Assembly: GCA_000320605.2 (NCBI GenBank) | Contig: KB445800.1 | Span: forward strand, 1,116,056 to 1,180,055 | DNA length: 64,000 bases | Source of the DNA: Gelatoporia subvermispora B | Lineage: Eukaryota; Basidiomycota; Agaricomycetes; Polyporales; Gelatoporiaceae | Direction: 5' to 3' | Shown here: piece after piece, positions 24,849 to 41,950 of the stretch | Position numbering within the stretch: the stretch's first letter is position 1 | How the letters are laid out: every line of letters begins with the position of its first letter | Made by a program: the position numbers and the translations under genes | The notes under the pieces: generated by a model | Told to the model about the DNA's origin: nothing | Seen by the model: only the letters and a program-made list of their open reading frames with translations | Databases searched by the model: none

Positions 24849-27800
24849 GTGGAAATGCCGCAGATGGGGGGCCTGAGATCAGCGTTATGACGCCGCCCAA
24901 TCGTCAGACTTGTTGGATCGTAGTAAACGTTACACCGAGTCGCTCTCGGCAAAAAATCAAAGACTGGGAGGGGAAGAACATGGTCAGAACCAAAATCCAG
25001 ACTGTATCGAAAATATCAAAACTGACGGGTGGGGGCAGAGTGGAGAGGGGAGCTGAGCGCCTGCGATCGCAGCACGTACTTTCTAATTATAACCTGCGGG
25101 ACAACTCTCTCCGGCTGCTGAGGCCATGAGGCTGTCTGCGTCCCAGCAAGTTCCAGCAGGACCAGGCGAGTATCTCTCGGGCGGGCAGGCGAGCAGAGGC
25201 GGTCGGAATCGGGAGGCGTGGCGAGGTGATAGAAGCAGGCTTTACGAAGTTCTGAGTCGCGGTTGTAACCGGTTTCAATCAGCTTGAAGTCACGTTTACC
25301 GTATTTATAAGCGCGCTTTGAACAAAGTTAGCATGCCTCCAACATGATCGACCTCCCTCCTCTCCACTATCCTCCACTCCAGGGCCCCCGGCGTGATGCA
25401 TGATGCTACAGGCAGGCAAACGATGACAGAGGTGCCTGCACATAGGATCCTAGCGCACGCTCTGACTGCGGATTCTGGCACACAGCAATCCGAGCTACAT
25501 TACGGGCCCTGGGCGGCACGAACACGTTCTGGCCCGCTCTCAACTGGCTCATCGTGATTTCGGCGCCGATCTATGATGTAATTGAAGGACTCTGCTATGG
25601 TCTATGCTGCCTGCAAGTTGGTCGGGCCCGACAATGTCAACTCTGTATCATCCGAGTTCTTTGTGTCCGAAATCGCACCGCTGGCTGTGTCCCAACGTGG
25701 TGTGCTGCGCAAGTGTTCTCCGTCGAAACGTTTCATGGCGTGCGTACGACGCCCCCGAGCCACACCACGCCCGAGGGCCCGAGCGTAAGCAGGATGTTGA
25801 CATGCTGCTTCTCGTATCGTCTTCAAGGGTCGCACGACATGTGAAACTTGGACTGGACGCAATGTCCAGACGCCCGCTCAGTACCACCATTCACGGCGTG
25901 CTAGGCTTTGTGTTCCTCGCCTCATTAATGCGTCCTGTGCAAGTCTTCTGAGCTCCGGTATGCCAAGCACGAGCTCGTGTATGTTACGACACTTCACTGG
26001 CGGATAAGACCGCCTTCCCTACATTCACTTCACGGATCCCTTGCGGCCGAGGTGTGCTACGGCCCTAGAGTAAATTGCGCGCGCATGTGCCTCGCACTTT
26101 TCGTCGGAATCGTAGCGCCAGCGCGCACTTCACCCTGCAAACATCTTACAGCATGCCCTTAGGCGTCGGGTCTCAGACGACACAATTTGGACAACACGCA
26201 TTGTACATTCACCAGCGCAGCCATGAGCGTCATGGGCTCCTACGAGTCCGACTCAATGATCACATAGGCTACGCCAGCAGCCATAACTCAGCTTGTTGAT
26301 CGAGAAATCCGGCAGCAGTAGTATCGCATAGAATCTTTTGATGCCGAAACGAGTCAACGCGAATTATATGAAAGGCACGCACTGGTTCATCTATGACTCT
26401 GTAATGGGCAGCTCCGATCGCGCCGTGTGGCATACGCATCCGCTAGCATATATCTCAGAAATACAACATTCAGCAGAACCATTTATCGACCGTACCCAAC
26501 GTTCCAAGTTAGGAAAGTGACTTCCTGAAGTAGGCAAGTTTCATTCCTTTCGTCATTGTCAAAGGCGCATCTGCGTCATCTGACGGCTATGACATCACTG
26601 TGTCCGGGACTTGCACAGAAGCGCGACACTTTTTTGTCGATCGAGGGGACGGACATGCGTACATATATAATACGAGCAAACTCATATCCATGCTTCGTCT
26701 CTTTTCTCCATGACCCTCGCTCTTAGCTCGCAATTCGATCTAGAAATTTACTGCACTCGCCCTTCCAAGTACGTGCTCCCAAGTCAGAACCCTATCTGAT
26801 TCGGCCGTCGTTGCATTGGATTCTTCATATATGAACATCCTGACCTATAGGGATGACATGACTGGCGACAGTCGTTATTCGACAGGCACTGTCTACTACC
26901 AGCTAAGCAGCAGTGTCGCGCTGGAGGCTGTTCATAGCCTACCGCTTGATGCGCCCAGGGTGACAAGTATAGCATCACTGCGTATGTCTCCTGGAAGACA
27001 TTGACTTGAAGTGGCATGACGGATAGTACGGATATGCATCTCGAAAAGCGCAGAGGTGTCACGCATTCAGCCACATGAAAGGCGTGAGCCCCGTGGTTGT
27101 AACTTGTCACTGCGAAAGCGTCCGATCATTCAAGTTCAGATGCAAAGATGCAAGGTAAGACAGAACAGCATGATATTCGTTGCCATTTGAATGGTTGCGA
27201 TAATATCCGCTGACAGCGGGCAGATTTTGGATAGTCCGTCGGGATGAGTCGGTGTATTTTCGTGCTGGGATCGGCGCGAACTACAGCGCAGAGCCGGCGT
27301 TTATGGCGAAAAGTGACATCAACAAGAGGCCGCGGCTCGATCGTGATTCGTCCGTGAAGCGCGGGAAAGACACGCGTGACCGGAGGCGGCCAATCGCAAC
27401 CCGTCGCGTATGTTGGCGCGCGTTGAGCGGTCTAGACCGGTGTGTCAATTCACTCGAAACGGTCGATGTTCCTGAGCAGGAATTTGGCAGCGCGGACGTC
27501 CGGCGTCGACGCATCTCGCCCTCGTTCTCGCGCTGCTCTGCTCCTACTTATAGGTTTCACGGCCAGTCGTACGTGAGCTCTTTCCCCCCCTCTCAGGCCG
27601 TTCTTGTTCGTTGCATTGACCGCGCCCGGGCCACAGGATCGCCATTCGCTGCAAACGTAGGCTTTGAATAGGCGTTACTCACACCTCACGGGCCCGTCGT
27701 TCTTTTCTCACCACTTTCCTTTCAGTGCTCAGTGCTCCTCTCCACATCGGTTGGTTCGTTCCCGTGCTCGTTGATTCAGTTCATCTAACACGGCTTCCCT

Positions 27801-28090
27801 TGTTCCCTCAACAGTCGTGTTCTGTTCCGGTATCAGTTTCAGCCACCCAAGGCGCTCAGGCACGCTTTTCTAGCTTTCTGCTGTTTTCGTGTCGGCCTCC
27901 CTGTCCCTGGAGTGCACTCAGGCGATTATACGGCCTTAACACTCGCCTCGCCCCGCCTGTACTGCTGCCGGATTGCGCCCATAGCACTCTTTGAGGCCTT
28001 CATTGGCTTACAACTGCGCTTTCCACTCCTTGCATCTGTCACTCTTTTCGCCTCAGCAGTGCTTAATCCTCACGGCCTCTCACGTCGTAA
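24849..28090. other. 3.2 kb intergenic region, no gene seen
   Basis: Both strands carry only short ORFs without domain motifs, homologous spliced neighbours or coding-like composition. The final 500 bp before 28091 is pyrimidine-rich, as in the promoter or 5' UTR of the next gene. A ncRNA or fast-evolving small gene cannot be excluded. Confidence 0.45.
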
Positions 28091-29614
28091 ATGTTCACTC
28101 CGCCGCCTTCCCCTGCGCCGCCTGAGGTATCACAGAAGCAGTCCTGCACGGTACCCTTGTCAAGTTTATCATCCTACGTCAAAGACGACGTGTTCCTGTC
28201 CCCAACCTCGTCGAGCGGTCCTTCCTCTTCCTGGTTGCGTAGCTCTTTTTCGCATCTACCTCAGACTCCCTTGCGGGAGACACCCTCGCCACCTCCGCCG
28301 TGTAGCGAGCAGCTACATGCTCGTTCGGTCGAGTCGAAGAAGCGCACAGGGCGGCGGACACGATGGACAATCTTGCTCGTGCCCGCCATACTCATCTTTA
28401 TCACTGCGAGCACGCGCTACCTCTCGCACCCAGCAGCCCTCGACGCATTATCACCGGACTACGCTGCAGAAGACTGGCAGACGTGGACAGCGGCGCTGCA
28501 AGACTGGCGTCCCCATAAACGGCATCCGTTTCCGCAGGGATCCGGGGAAGAACCCGCCACAAACCCCATCGTGTTCCCGTCTGGCGTCGGTCCAGGTGTA
28601 TCAACTGCCTCGACTGTAATCTCAACGCCATCGCTGTCTGTTGACCCGTCAGTGGCGTCGTCAGTGTCGCCGGCGGCGCCGTCATCTAGTGCTACCGACG
28701 GGCCAACCCCGACCATTCCTATGACACCACCTGTATTGCCTACGCCATTCCCCCAGCCGCTGGACACCATCATCTCGCAAAATTTCTCCTCAGAAGGATG
28801 CCTCGACTTCTTCACAAACATGACCCAAACTGGTCCCTTCCTGACGTGTCGGCCGTTTTCGTTGCTACTACAATTATCGTCGGCTTTCATCAATGTTAGT
28901 TGATTCAGTGGCCTTTCATCTTCCAATCTCTGTGTCGTTCAGATTTCTGTTCTTGATCTCACATCTTTTCTTTCCGAAGCAGGCACAGACGAATATTTCG
29001 CTCTTGAACACAATCGTATGGGGCACGTGCAATACAGATCCTACAATGGATGAGTGTATTGCAAATATGGAATGGTTCGCGACTGCGCTGCAGCAGGAGT
29101 GCACAACGGAGCTTAAGGGCAATTATGCTACTGTCGTCAACACGTTGATGGGTGTGTCTATCTTTCGATATAAAGTTTGGTCGCATCTGACAGATTTCCC
29201 ACAGGCTTGCAGAGCTATTCTGTTCTTCGTCAAGCGGCATGTGCCCCGGACCCCGTGACAAATGGTACCACGTACTGCTACATCTCGGCCATGCTCAGCT
29301 CGTCACGCGCCGATGCGTACTATTACACCTTGCCCTTGGACATCGCGCTCCCGAACAATAGCATCCCGTCGTGCTCGACATGCACGCAGAACCTGATGGA
29401 CCTCTATGTGCTCCAGGGCACAAATAACACAGGGCTGGAGAAGACGTACGACGCTGCGGCCGCGATTACGGACAACAAGTGCGGCGGAGGATTTGCGAAG
29501 CAAGCGCAGTTCAATACGACGAGCTCAAGCAGTGCATCGCGAAACACGGGGATCAAGACGTGCTGGATGCTCGCGAGCATCCTCGCCATCATCACGGCCG
29601 TCGCATCGGCATGA
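28091..29614 (+). CDS. Anchored Cys-rich extracellular-type protein (DUF7729-like)
   Basis: A three-exon gene of about 460 residues; both introns (28902-28982 in phase 0; about 29152-29204 in phase 1) restore one frame. Residues 1-95 are polar. Then RTRWTILLVPAILIFITAST is a membrane segment, followed by a Ser/Thr/Pro-rich stalk. The globular part has regularly placed Cys (GCLDFF, TIVWGTCNT, MDECIANM, LQQECTTEL, RQAACAPDP, TTYCYIS, CSTCTQNLM, NKCGGGF), which suggests disulphides. The end is SSSSASRNTG then CWMLASILAIITAVASA, as in a GPI signal or second membrane segment. The pattern resembles fungal proteins annotated as DUF7729 or SPARK-like; this family name is from memory and not checked. 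Function unknown, probably at the cell surface. Confidence 0.75.
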
Positions 29615-30216
29615 TCTCAGTGCCGCCAAATTAACGTCTGTGATGGACGATGGCTGTTTATGTACGACACGACACGGGACACTTGCCTCTGGGCACACAC
29701 GCATTCCATAATATACCCCATCCCCTAGACTCTGATTCCGGCACATATTGCGCATCCTTGCTCATGACTGCTTTCAACTTTCTTTGGGCTCGGGCCACCG
29801 GATGTTCTAGCGGTGCATATATATATATTCACGCGTACTGTATTTTGTTGTAGACAGTGTAGACCCCCCGCGCCTACGCGCGTAAATCATGTTGTTTGTG
29901 CACATGCCCACTTTACCTACGTCCGACACATGCTCCCCGCTAGACATCAGGTTGCAAATAGACTTTCGACGCCGAGGAGATGTTCCCAGGGAGCGTGGGC
30001 GAGGGGGACGGGTTTGCCCTTTTTGTTGCATGTCGGAGCATTCAGGCTGACAGGCGCCCGCTGCGCATTCGGTGAACTCACAGGCGGCTGCTGCGGGGCG
30101 CAAGCCACCAGCACTCCTCCGCTTCTATTTATCACGTTCACTCACGGGTAGCAGGTCTACTCGCATACTCGTCTTTTCTCAACTTCAGTCCGTTGTTTCG
30201 TCATCTGTAGTTACAT
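29615..30216. other. Intergenic, no gene seen
   Basis: Contains a short TA run near 29818-29828 and the promoter side of the gene at 30217. Confidence 0.5.
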
Positions 30217-31186
30217 ATGCCTCGTCTACGCGTGCTAGCTGGTCCGTCTGCGACCGACCTGGTGCCTATAGAAGTGAATTCAGGCAGGCCGCTCAATCTC
30301 AAGTCGGATGCATTCGAGGGACAAGTTGCAGTCTTCATCAAGGGCTTCGCAGACGCCGACGGCAATGTGGGCGACAGCCCGTACTTCGAACAGGAGGAGC
30401 GCAAGGGCGTGACATGGAGCATCCAGGTGCAAGGTACGGGCTATAGCGTCCGCAAACGCCGGGGGCTAGGCTCACAACGTTGCTTGTGATATCCACCAGG
30501 GCGGTTCCTCCGAAGATACACTGCGGACGATGTGATGTTTGGCAACATCTTCGAGCGGCCGCTGAAGCTCCCGTGGGGCTTCAGCGCCGCGCTCAAATTC
30601 ATGCGGTGCGTTCGAGCTGCATCTTACAGCGCATCAGACCGCTGACTGGTGACCTGGTGCATACAGATTCATAGACCCGACGCTGGAGCAGGACCTCGCG
30701 TCGAAGTCCAAGCCGTGGGCGTTGTCCCCGCTCATCTCGACGATGCCGCACTTCCAGCACAAGCGCGTCGCACCGTCCAGGCCACTCCCGCCCTTCCCGC
30801 CGCGGCGACCTGTCGGCGACGACACCTCCGAGCTCCGCCTCGCGGACGAAGACCGCGCGGGCGCCGCGAAGGCTAAGGGCAAGCGCCGCACGGTCTTCCA
30901 GAGCGCGGCACGCCGCCAGGAAGTCGTCTTTGGCCCCGAGGACCTCGTCACGGCGGACTTTTGCTACGATTACCTGGAGTTCTCCCCCAAAGGAATTGTG
31001 CTCAGGTTGCCGGGCGGCATTACGATTGATATGCTCAAGTACTGGGACGGCCAGCCGGTACGGTTTGTGTGCTGCGAGCGCAAGAGAGGGACGGGTGGCG
31101 AGCCGTGGGGGCGGGTTTTGTTTTGTGTCGCGATCGAGGTGGCGGAGGAGGAAGCGGGGGAGAAGGTAGAGGGCGAGGTGGACTGA
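30217..31186 (+). CDS. DUF1769-family protein
   Basis: Conserved fungal protein of unknown role. Exon 1 codes MPRLRVLAGPSATDLVPIEV and the diagnostic FEGQVAVFIKGF, then GDSPYFEQEERKGVTWSIQV. Intron 1 (GTACGG...CACCAG) leads to GRFLRRYTADDVMFGNIFER then LKLPWGFSAALKFM. Intron 2 (GTGCGT...TACAG, about 30607-30666) leads to RFIDPTLEQDL and KPWALSPLISTMPHF. The C-terminal part has FCYDYLEFSPKGIVLRLPGG then DMLKYWDGQPVRFVC. Stop TGA is at 31184-31186. The basic-acidic insert between the two halves (ADEDRAGAAKAKGKRR) is probably disordered. Both introns keep frame. Confidence 0.85.
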
Positions 31187-31965
31187 GTGGGCTGCGGCTG
31201 TAGACTTGGATTTGAGACTGGTATTTCTCCACCTTGTGTATTCACCCTGTACAAGCACCTGATAGAGACGGACGGGCATAGATTGTAATACTATTCGGGT
31301 CGGATGGAACACAATCTCGAAGGAGTTTTGCCAGCACTACGACCGTCTATGCGTCGACAGTCCATTTTGGTTTCGATCAAACTGGTGGCACCATTCATGA
31401 TCCTCGTGTCCCAAAGCACTCCGAACGGACCGTCGCAGACGTTCGGCACCTTCTATGCGCCCGGGGATGAGGAGACGCGGGCGGTCAGGTGATTGTAACT
31501 GACCTTCCGGGCAGCATTTCAAAATTACGGCCGCCTTGACCCATCAGGCGCTCGGACGCTATAGTGCGCCTTGCATGCGCTCCATGACTTCCTGGCCGAC
31601 CTTTGATCTCGCCTGCACCACCACTACGGCACCGTCCAGGCCATGAAGTCTACTGCGACGGCCACAGGACGGCCGAGTAGAATTGGGCTCTCGACATAGC
31701 GGGCCGCCGGCAGGAGGGCAGATCATGCGAATGGTCTTCTGAGGGCCCTGCTCATGGCGGCGAACTTCTGTCCTGCGCTGCTGGTCATCGGCCACGAACG
31801 TTGTGGATGCATTCGTCGCTCTGCGCTGTGCATCTGACCACCTTCTCTTCTGCTCTGCTTGCAGCGATGATTCTCCGCGGGGTGCTTGCTCCTGCTACGT
31901 GGTTATTATAAGGACCTCTTCTATGTTCCAGCAAGCTCTCGGTGCTTAGCCAGTGTCCGAACACG
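31187..31965. other. Intergenic and xylanase 1 promoter
   Basis: No gene seen. TATAAG at 31907-31912 lies about 55 bp before the first GH10 start. Confidence 0.5.
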
Positions 31966-33434
31966 ATGTTAGTCCTTGCGCAGTTGACTGCACTCGCTTT
32001 GCTCTTGCCGTACTGTTTGGCGTCGCCCGTTGCGTCCAGCAGCGCCAGCCTTCCTGGATCGACTTCCCGCGTCGCTGGTTTGAATGCGGTCGCGAAGGCA
32101 TCCGGGAAGCTGTACTTCGGCACTGCGACGAATGCGAACGAGTTTCAGGATGACCCAGTGTATGGCGCGATCATCAATGACACGCGGCAGTTCGGGCAGA
32201 TATCCCCTGCCAATGCTATGAAGTGGGTGCGTATACCATGCCTTTGAGAGCAATATAGCGAGTTCACCGACATCTTGCAGGAATTCACAGAGCCCAACCC
32301 CGGGAACTTCACATTCGAAGATGGAGATATAATCCGTGACCTGGCGCGGAACAATGGTCAACTTCTGAGAGGTATGACATTTGCTTCAGTTGATTATACG
32401 CGCACTCATCAGATTAATTACGGCAATCTGTTAGGTCACAATTGCGTGTGGTATATGCAGCTTCCAGACTGGATTGCGAATGGAACCTTCACATACCACG
32501 AAATGATCAACATCGTCGAAAATCACTGTGGCACGCTTGTTGGGCATTACAAGGGCGAAATGTGAGTCTTACCCACTATCTTTGCAGGCGGTGAAATCTA
32601 ATATTATGCCTTTACAGCTGTGAGTAGTATTGCGAACGATATACATCCAGACTATTACTGATCTGTAACACGATTCGACACGCACCTCAGATTCCTGGGA
32701 TGTCATTAATGGTATGTGACCACAGCCCACAATTGTCAATGTCGTGGTCTCTGATGGAGGCGCAGAATCGCTGAACGACGACGGATCATTCCGCGAGAAT
32801 GTCTTCTTCAATGCGACAGGACCAGATTACATCCCTGCAGCTCTGAGGGCTGCTCGGGCGGCAGACCCGCATGCGAAGTTGTACATCAACGACTATGGCA
32901 TCGAAGGAAGAGGTATGTATGATACTGTTCCCCCACATGTTCAGACTATATTTCAATCCGTTTGCAAGGCAACAAAACTACCGCGATTCAGAACCTCGTT
33001 CGGAAGCTCAAGTCCGAAGGCGTTCCCATTGATGGTATCGGCATCCAGAGCCATCTCACTGTGGGCCAGCTCCCAACCGATCTGGCGGAGAATTTCCAGG
33101 ACTTCGGCCGCCTTGGCGCCGAAATTGGCATCGAATTCGCAATAACAGAGATGGACATGCGCATCCTGGGCAACGTCACTGCGGAGGTACTGGAGCAACA
33201 GAAGGCAGCCTACGAGACAGTCGTCGACGCGTGTCACGCGGTGCCCGAGTGTGTGGGTGTGACTGTGTGGGACTTCACGGACAAGTATGGGTGGATCACC
33301 GATGGGCACGCAGACATTTGGGACGACGTGAGTCGCTGATGCTTCCTCGCATAATGTGGACATTGAGCACTTATACTGTGTCGAAGGATCTGCAAAAGAA
33401 GCCGGCATACGATGGTGTCGTTCTGGGCTTTTGA
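31966..33434 (+). CDS. GH10 endo-beta-1,4-xylanase, copy 1
   Basis: Secreted xylanase with no CBM. The ATG at 31966 is preferred over an upstream GTG because it starts signal peptide [19 protein letters not shown]. Exons: 31966-32226, 32281-32371, 32435-32561, a 2-nt micro-exon 32618-32619, 32691-32711, 32766-32912, 32969-33327, 33387-33434; total 1056 nt, 351 residues. Motifs: [32 protein letters not shown], then GEIYSWDVINE (catalytic acid/base Glu) created by the micro-exon, [19 protein letters not shown], and [10 protein letters not shown] (nucleophile Glu). Differences from the other copies: the intron 32913-32968 is extra, DAT is EFT, and the loop after DFTDKY is short ([13 protein letters not shown]). 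The usual WH-Q His is Tyr. Both catalytic Glu are present, so activity is expected. Confidence 0.93.
32618..32619 (+). other. 2-nt micro-exon (CT) of GH10 copy 1
   Basis: Between introns 32562-32617 (GTGAGT...TTACAG) and 32620-32690 (GTGAGT...CCTCAG). It joins GAAAT and ATTCCTGG to give E-I-Y-S-W-D-V. Skipping it shifts the frame before the catalytic Glu. Confidence 0.85.
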
Positions 33435-38718
<5,284 letters not shown>

Positions 38719-40075
38719 AGCTAGAGGGTGACTCCCGACGGTCTCGTCAGCGAACCGATTATCCCTACCCCGTCCTCCGAGACATCCACAGTGTACCGAT
38801 TTTGTCGAGCCATGATCTAGTTGGGATGCTTCATTGCCATGAGCGACTGCAGACGTCGAGCAAACATGCCTTGGCGCGAAGCCTTGGCCGCTGAGCACCC
38901 CGAACAATGGCTGTTTAGGAACCTCCAAAGTTACTTCCGATCCCCTACATCTCGCGCGCCTGCGCGCAAGCTTGCTCGCTCGACGCCGAGATGCATGGAA
39001 ATTGCATAATCGCTCAGAAAATTCGAGGCCCCTGATACCGGCGAGATACGCGTAGTCCTCCGGGGAGGGCGCAGCGATAATCATTGACTTAGACGATGGC
39101 TTCGTTGAACCCGATATGAATTTGCCGATTGAGAGGGACGACGTTGAGAAACGTACCGAGTTCAGGTACCGTGAGAATGATCTCCCCCGGTGCTGTCGCT
39201 AGGCCGATTGACGTCTTATGAGCGGGAATCAGTATCGGGAATTACGAGACTCGTCAACCCGCCGGCAATGGATCTTCGGGCGACGCTGATGCGCTGAAAG
39301 GAGCAACGTTGACTCAAGATAAGAAAGTCGACGCTCATACCTTCCGGCTAGCATTCTTTGAACGTAACTCGGAAAACAGCGAGATAATTTTAGATAGACT
39401 TTTCGACCACTTGAGTCACTTTCCGCGTTTGGAGAATTGTGCTAGACCAGAGACATTGCATCGTCATTGGCTATGGATTCTTGTAAGCTGCGCTTGCTCT
39501 AGGAAAAATTAGGAGAGAATTAGGAAGTGATGATGAAGGTTTCCTCAATAGACGCAAATAATCATCGTTTGAGAGCAGAATATCCATTTGAAGACCGGTG
39601 ATAGTGGCCCACGAGCGTCTGGAGCCCATACAACCTGACAAAAACACACGACCGGTGTCGATCGAAAGCGTTATCGGCGAGCGGTATATCAGGCGAGCCA
39701 CAGGCGAGAAAGAGCGAGCCGACCGTGGTTTGCACTTAATGGCAGCCACAAACCCTCTTTCTGAGTCAAGGTATCCGGAGCAGGACGGGAGAACTCTTGT
39801 CAGGATGTCATGGATAGACCTGCAAAACGTCAGTTGGATAGAATTGACATTGTTCGCTTCACAGCAAATCCGGGATCCCCGTCCACAGGACAATGCACCG
39901 GCGTGCCTTTGTCATTGAAAAGAAGATCCTCCGACGTCGACATCGCGAGACGATGATTCCTCAGGTCGTCGTCGTTTCTGATAGCACGGCCGCCGAAAGT
40001 AATGCAGATGGGAAGGATAGATAGACAGCACGATACAAGGGGTGAGGTATACAAAGCCGGTACGCTCGACGTCGT
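38719..40075. other. Intergenic, no gene seen
   Basis: 3' flanks of xylanase 3 (plus) and of the mL59 gene (minus). Short ORFs only. Confidence 0.5.
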
Positions 40076-40800
40076 CTAGAATGGCAGCTTCGTGTAGCTC
40101 GTCGTCCTCGGGACGGTGAGCGGGTTCGGGAGCTTCCTGCGATATGTCTGCAAATTCGGCAAAGCAGCGGCGCGTCAGTGCTGCACGCAGGCGGCGGAAT
40201 GAGCGCATAGACGAGAGGGGGACATACACTCCTGAAGCGTTCGATGTTCGTCTGCATGTGTTCCATCGCGACCTTGCGCTCCTCCTCGCGCTTCTGCTTT
40301 GTGCGCTCCCACTTGTGGCCCTTGAACATGCGCTTGCGCTTCGCGTACAGGCGCACCACGCCGTCTGCCGCTGTCTCGTGCGGGACGCCCTCCCATTCAA
40401 CCGGGGCATTCCAGAGCTCGCCCTCTCCCGCCTGTCGAGCTATCTGCGCCGCCGGAGAAGCTGCGTCTGCATCCTGCGCACGTTCTGATCGCGCGAGGCC
40501 CGCGACGAGTGACGGGACCGCTTGCGCCGATAGCTTCAACCGTTCTAGCTCTCGCGGACCGGCCTTGGGGCCTGGGGGGAGCAGGTGCAGCGTCCCGCTC
40601 GCCTGTGCGTGCTTGATGAGCTCCGCTTGGAGGCGCAGAGAGTACTTCGGCGGGGCCCAGCGGCCTGATTCGGGATTTCGGTGCGGCAGGAACGGGTTGG
40701 GTATCTTCACGAGCCCGGCAGCCTCTGAGCTCGAGGCAGATTTTAGGCGTGGCGCGACTTCGCGCAGACGGAACTGCTTGACGGCCTGCAGTGCCGCCAT
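40076..40800 (-). CDS. Mitochondrial large-subunit ribosomal protein mL59
   Basis: Homologue of yeast Mrpl25, a component of the mitochondrial 54S subunit. The ATG is at 40800-40798. The N-terminus MAALQAVKQFRLREVAPRLK is basic and may aid import. Hallmarks are IPNPFLPHRNPESGRWAPPK, YSLRLQAELIKHA, GTLHLLPPGPK and VRLYAKRKRMFKGHKWER. One intron (GTATGT...TTTGCAG, about 40148-40225) is followed by a last exon reading TYRRKLPNPLTVPRTTSYTK then LPF at TAG 40078-40076. The other frame across that exon (an acidic DISQEAPEPAHRPEDDE) is rejected because the basic PNPL-PPRTT-type tail fits the family. Confidence 0.85.
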
Positions 40801-41950
40801 GAGTGAAGGGGAGGGGGCGGTGGTGGAGGTCGGCGAGGACGGTGCTGAGCGCGAGTTGCCGCAGACAAGATTGAGCAGTAATTCTGCGCGATAGCTGTAG
40901 TGGTGATATCTCTTAGCAAAACTATTGTGTAATTAATGCAGGACGTAATATATTCTCACGATAACTTTCCGGAGAAGCAGGAACAGTGTAATTTTGAAGG
41001 GAACCGGTACAATCCCTCATGAGAACCTCACAGATCGCCGTGTCTGTGGCTGGTGAATGAGTACACGGGCTTGCTGCCTAGGCCTGCTAGGGCCTGGTGT
41101 AATTTTGACCAGGAGGTGGAGGTAACACGAATGGCTCTTACCAGTCCCTAGGACTCGGGTTCGGGTGTTGTCCGACCACAGCTCACTTGCTTATCTGAAT
41201 AGCTGTTTGTGTAGATTACTGGGCGTGGGATCTGGCTAGAAAATCGACGTTTCGCTAAGCTAAACGGGGCGAAATGACAGAGGCAGGGCCCGGGATGGCC
41301 ACATTTTGCGTCGGGTCGGGCGCGCCGCGGGGGGTCGAGCGCCTAAGAATGAGTGAAGGGCGCAACTGCCGCAAACGGCCGTAAGAAGGCGGGTCCGAGT
41401 AAACTGCAGAAATCAAGAACACCGGCCAAGCTCGCACGTTTTGCCCCTTCCATTCGTTCGTCACCACTTGGCACGATGGCCATTACGCGCAGCCGTCGCG
41501 GTGGTGCTGTTCGTTGGGAATTCGCAATCGTCCGGGTCGAATTCAGAATTAGACGAGCCAAAGCGTCCGCACAGCCCGGGGATCGCGCTTGCCGTGTAAA
41601 GCATAATCGCATCACGTCTGTACCAGGGGCGCCCGAGTGAAACGTTGTTGCGCACATCCACGACCGAGCGAGTGCAAGTCAGATACGGCCAGATAACGCT
41701 AATCGGCGTAGCGCACGTAGCGCCCCCCGCCCAGTTTGCACTGCCGAACACCTCTGGCAGGATCAATATAAGAAGTATGGCTCTGCGCCCGACCAAATCG
41801 TGTTCGCCTCGCGATCCCAATCCTGACCAGGCCCGTCGGACGACCACAGGGCAACCAGCGGACGCCCATCGTCTATATTAAACACAGTAAGACTCCAGAC
41901 AGACGCACGGCGACGAACCCAGAATCTTATAGATATAACCCAGGACAGTC
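40801..41950. other. Divergent promoter region, no gene seen
   Basis: Between mL59 (minus) and the gene at 41951 (plus). ORFs at 41.3-41.9 kb on both strands have no supporting motif. Confidence 0.5.

Noticed and set aside
40076..40150. Acidic C-terminus for mL59 in the alternative frame
   Set aside because: The frame set by the donor AGT|GTATGT gives a basic PNPL...PRTT tail ending LPF, as expected for the family; the acidic reading would need a different donor.
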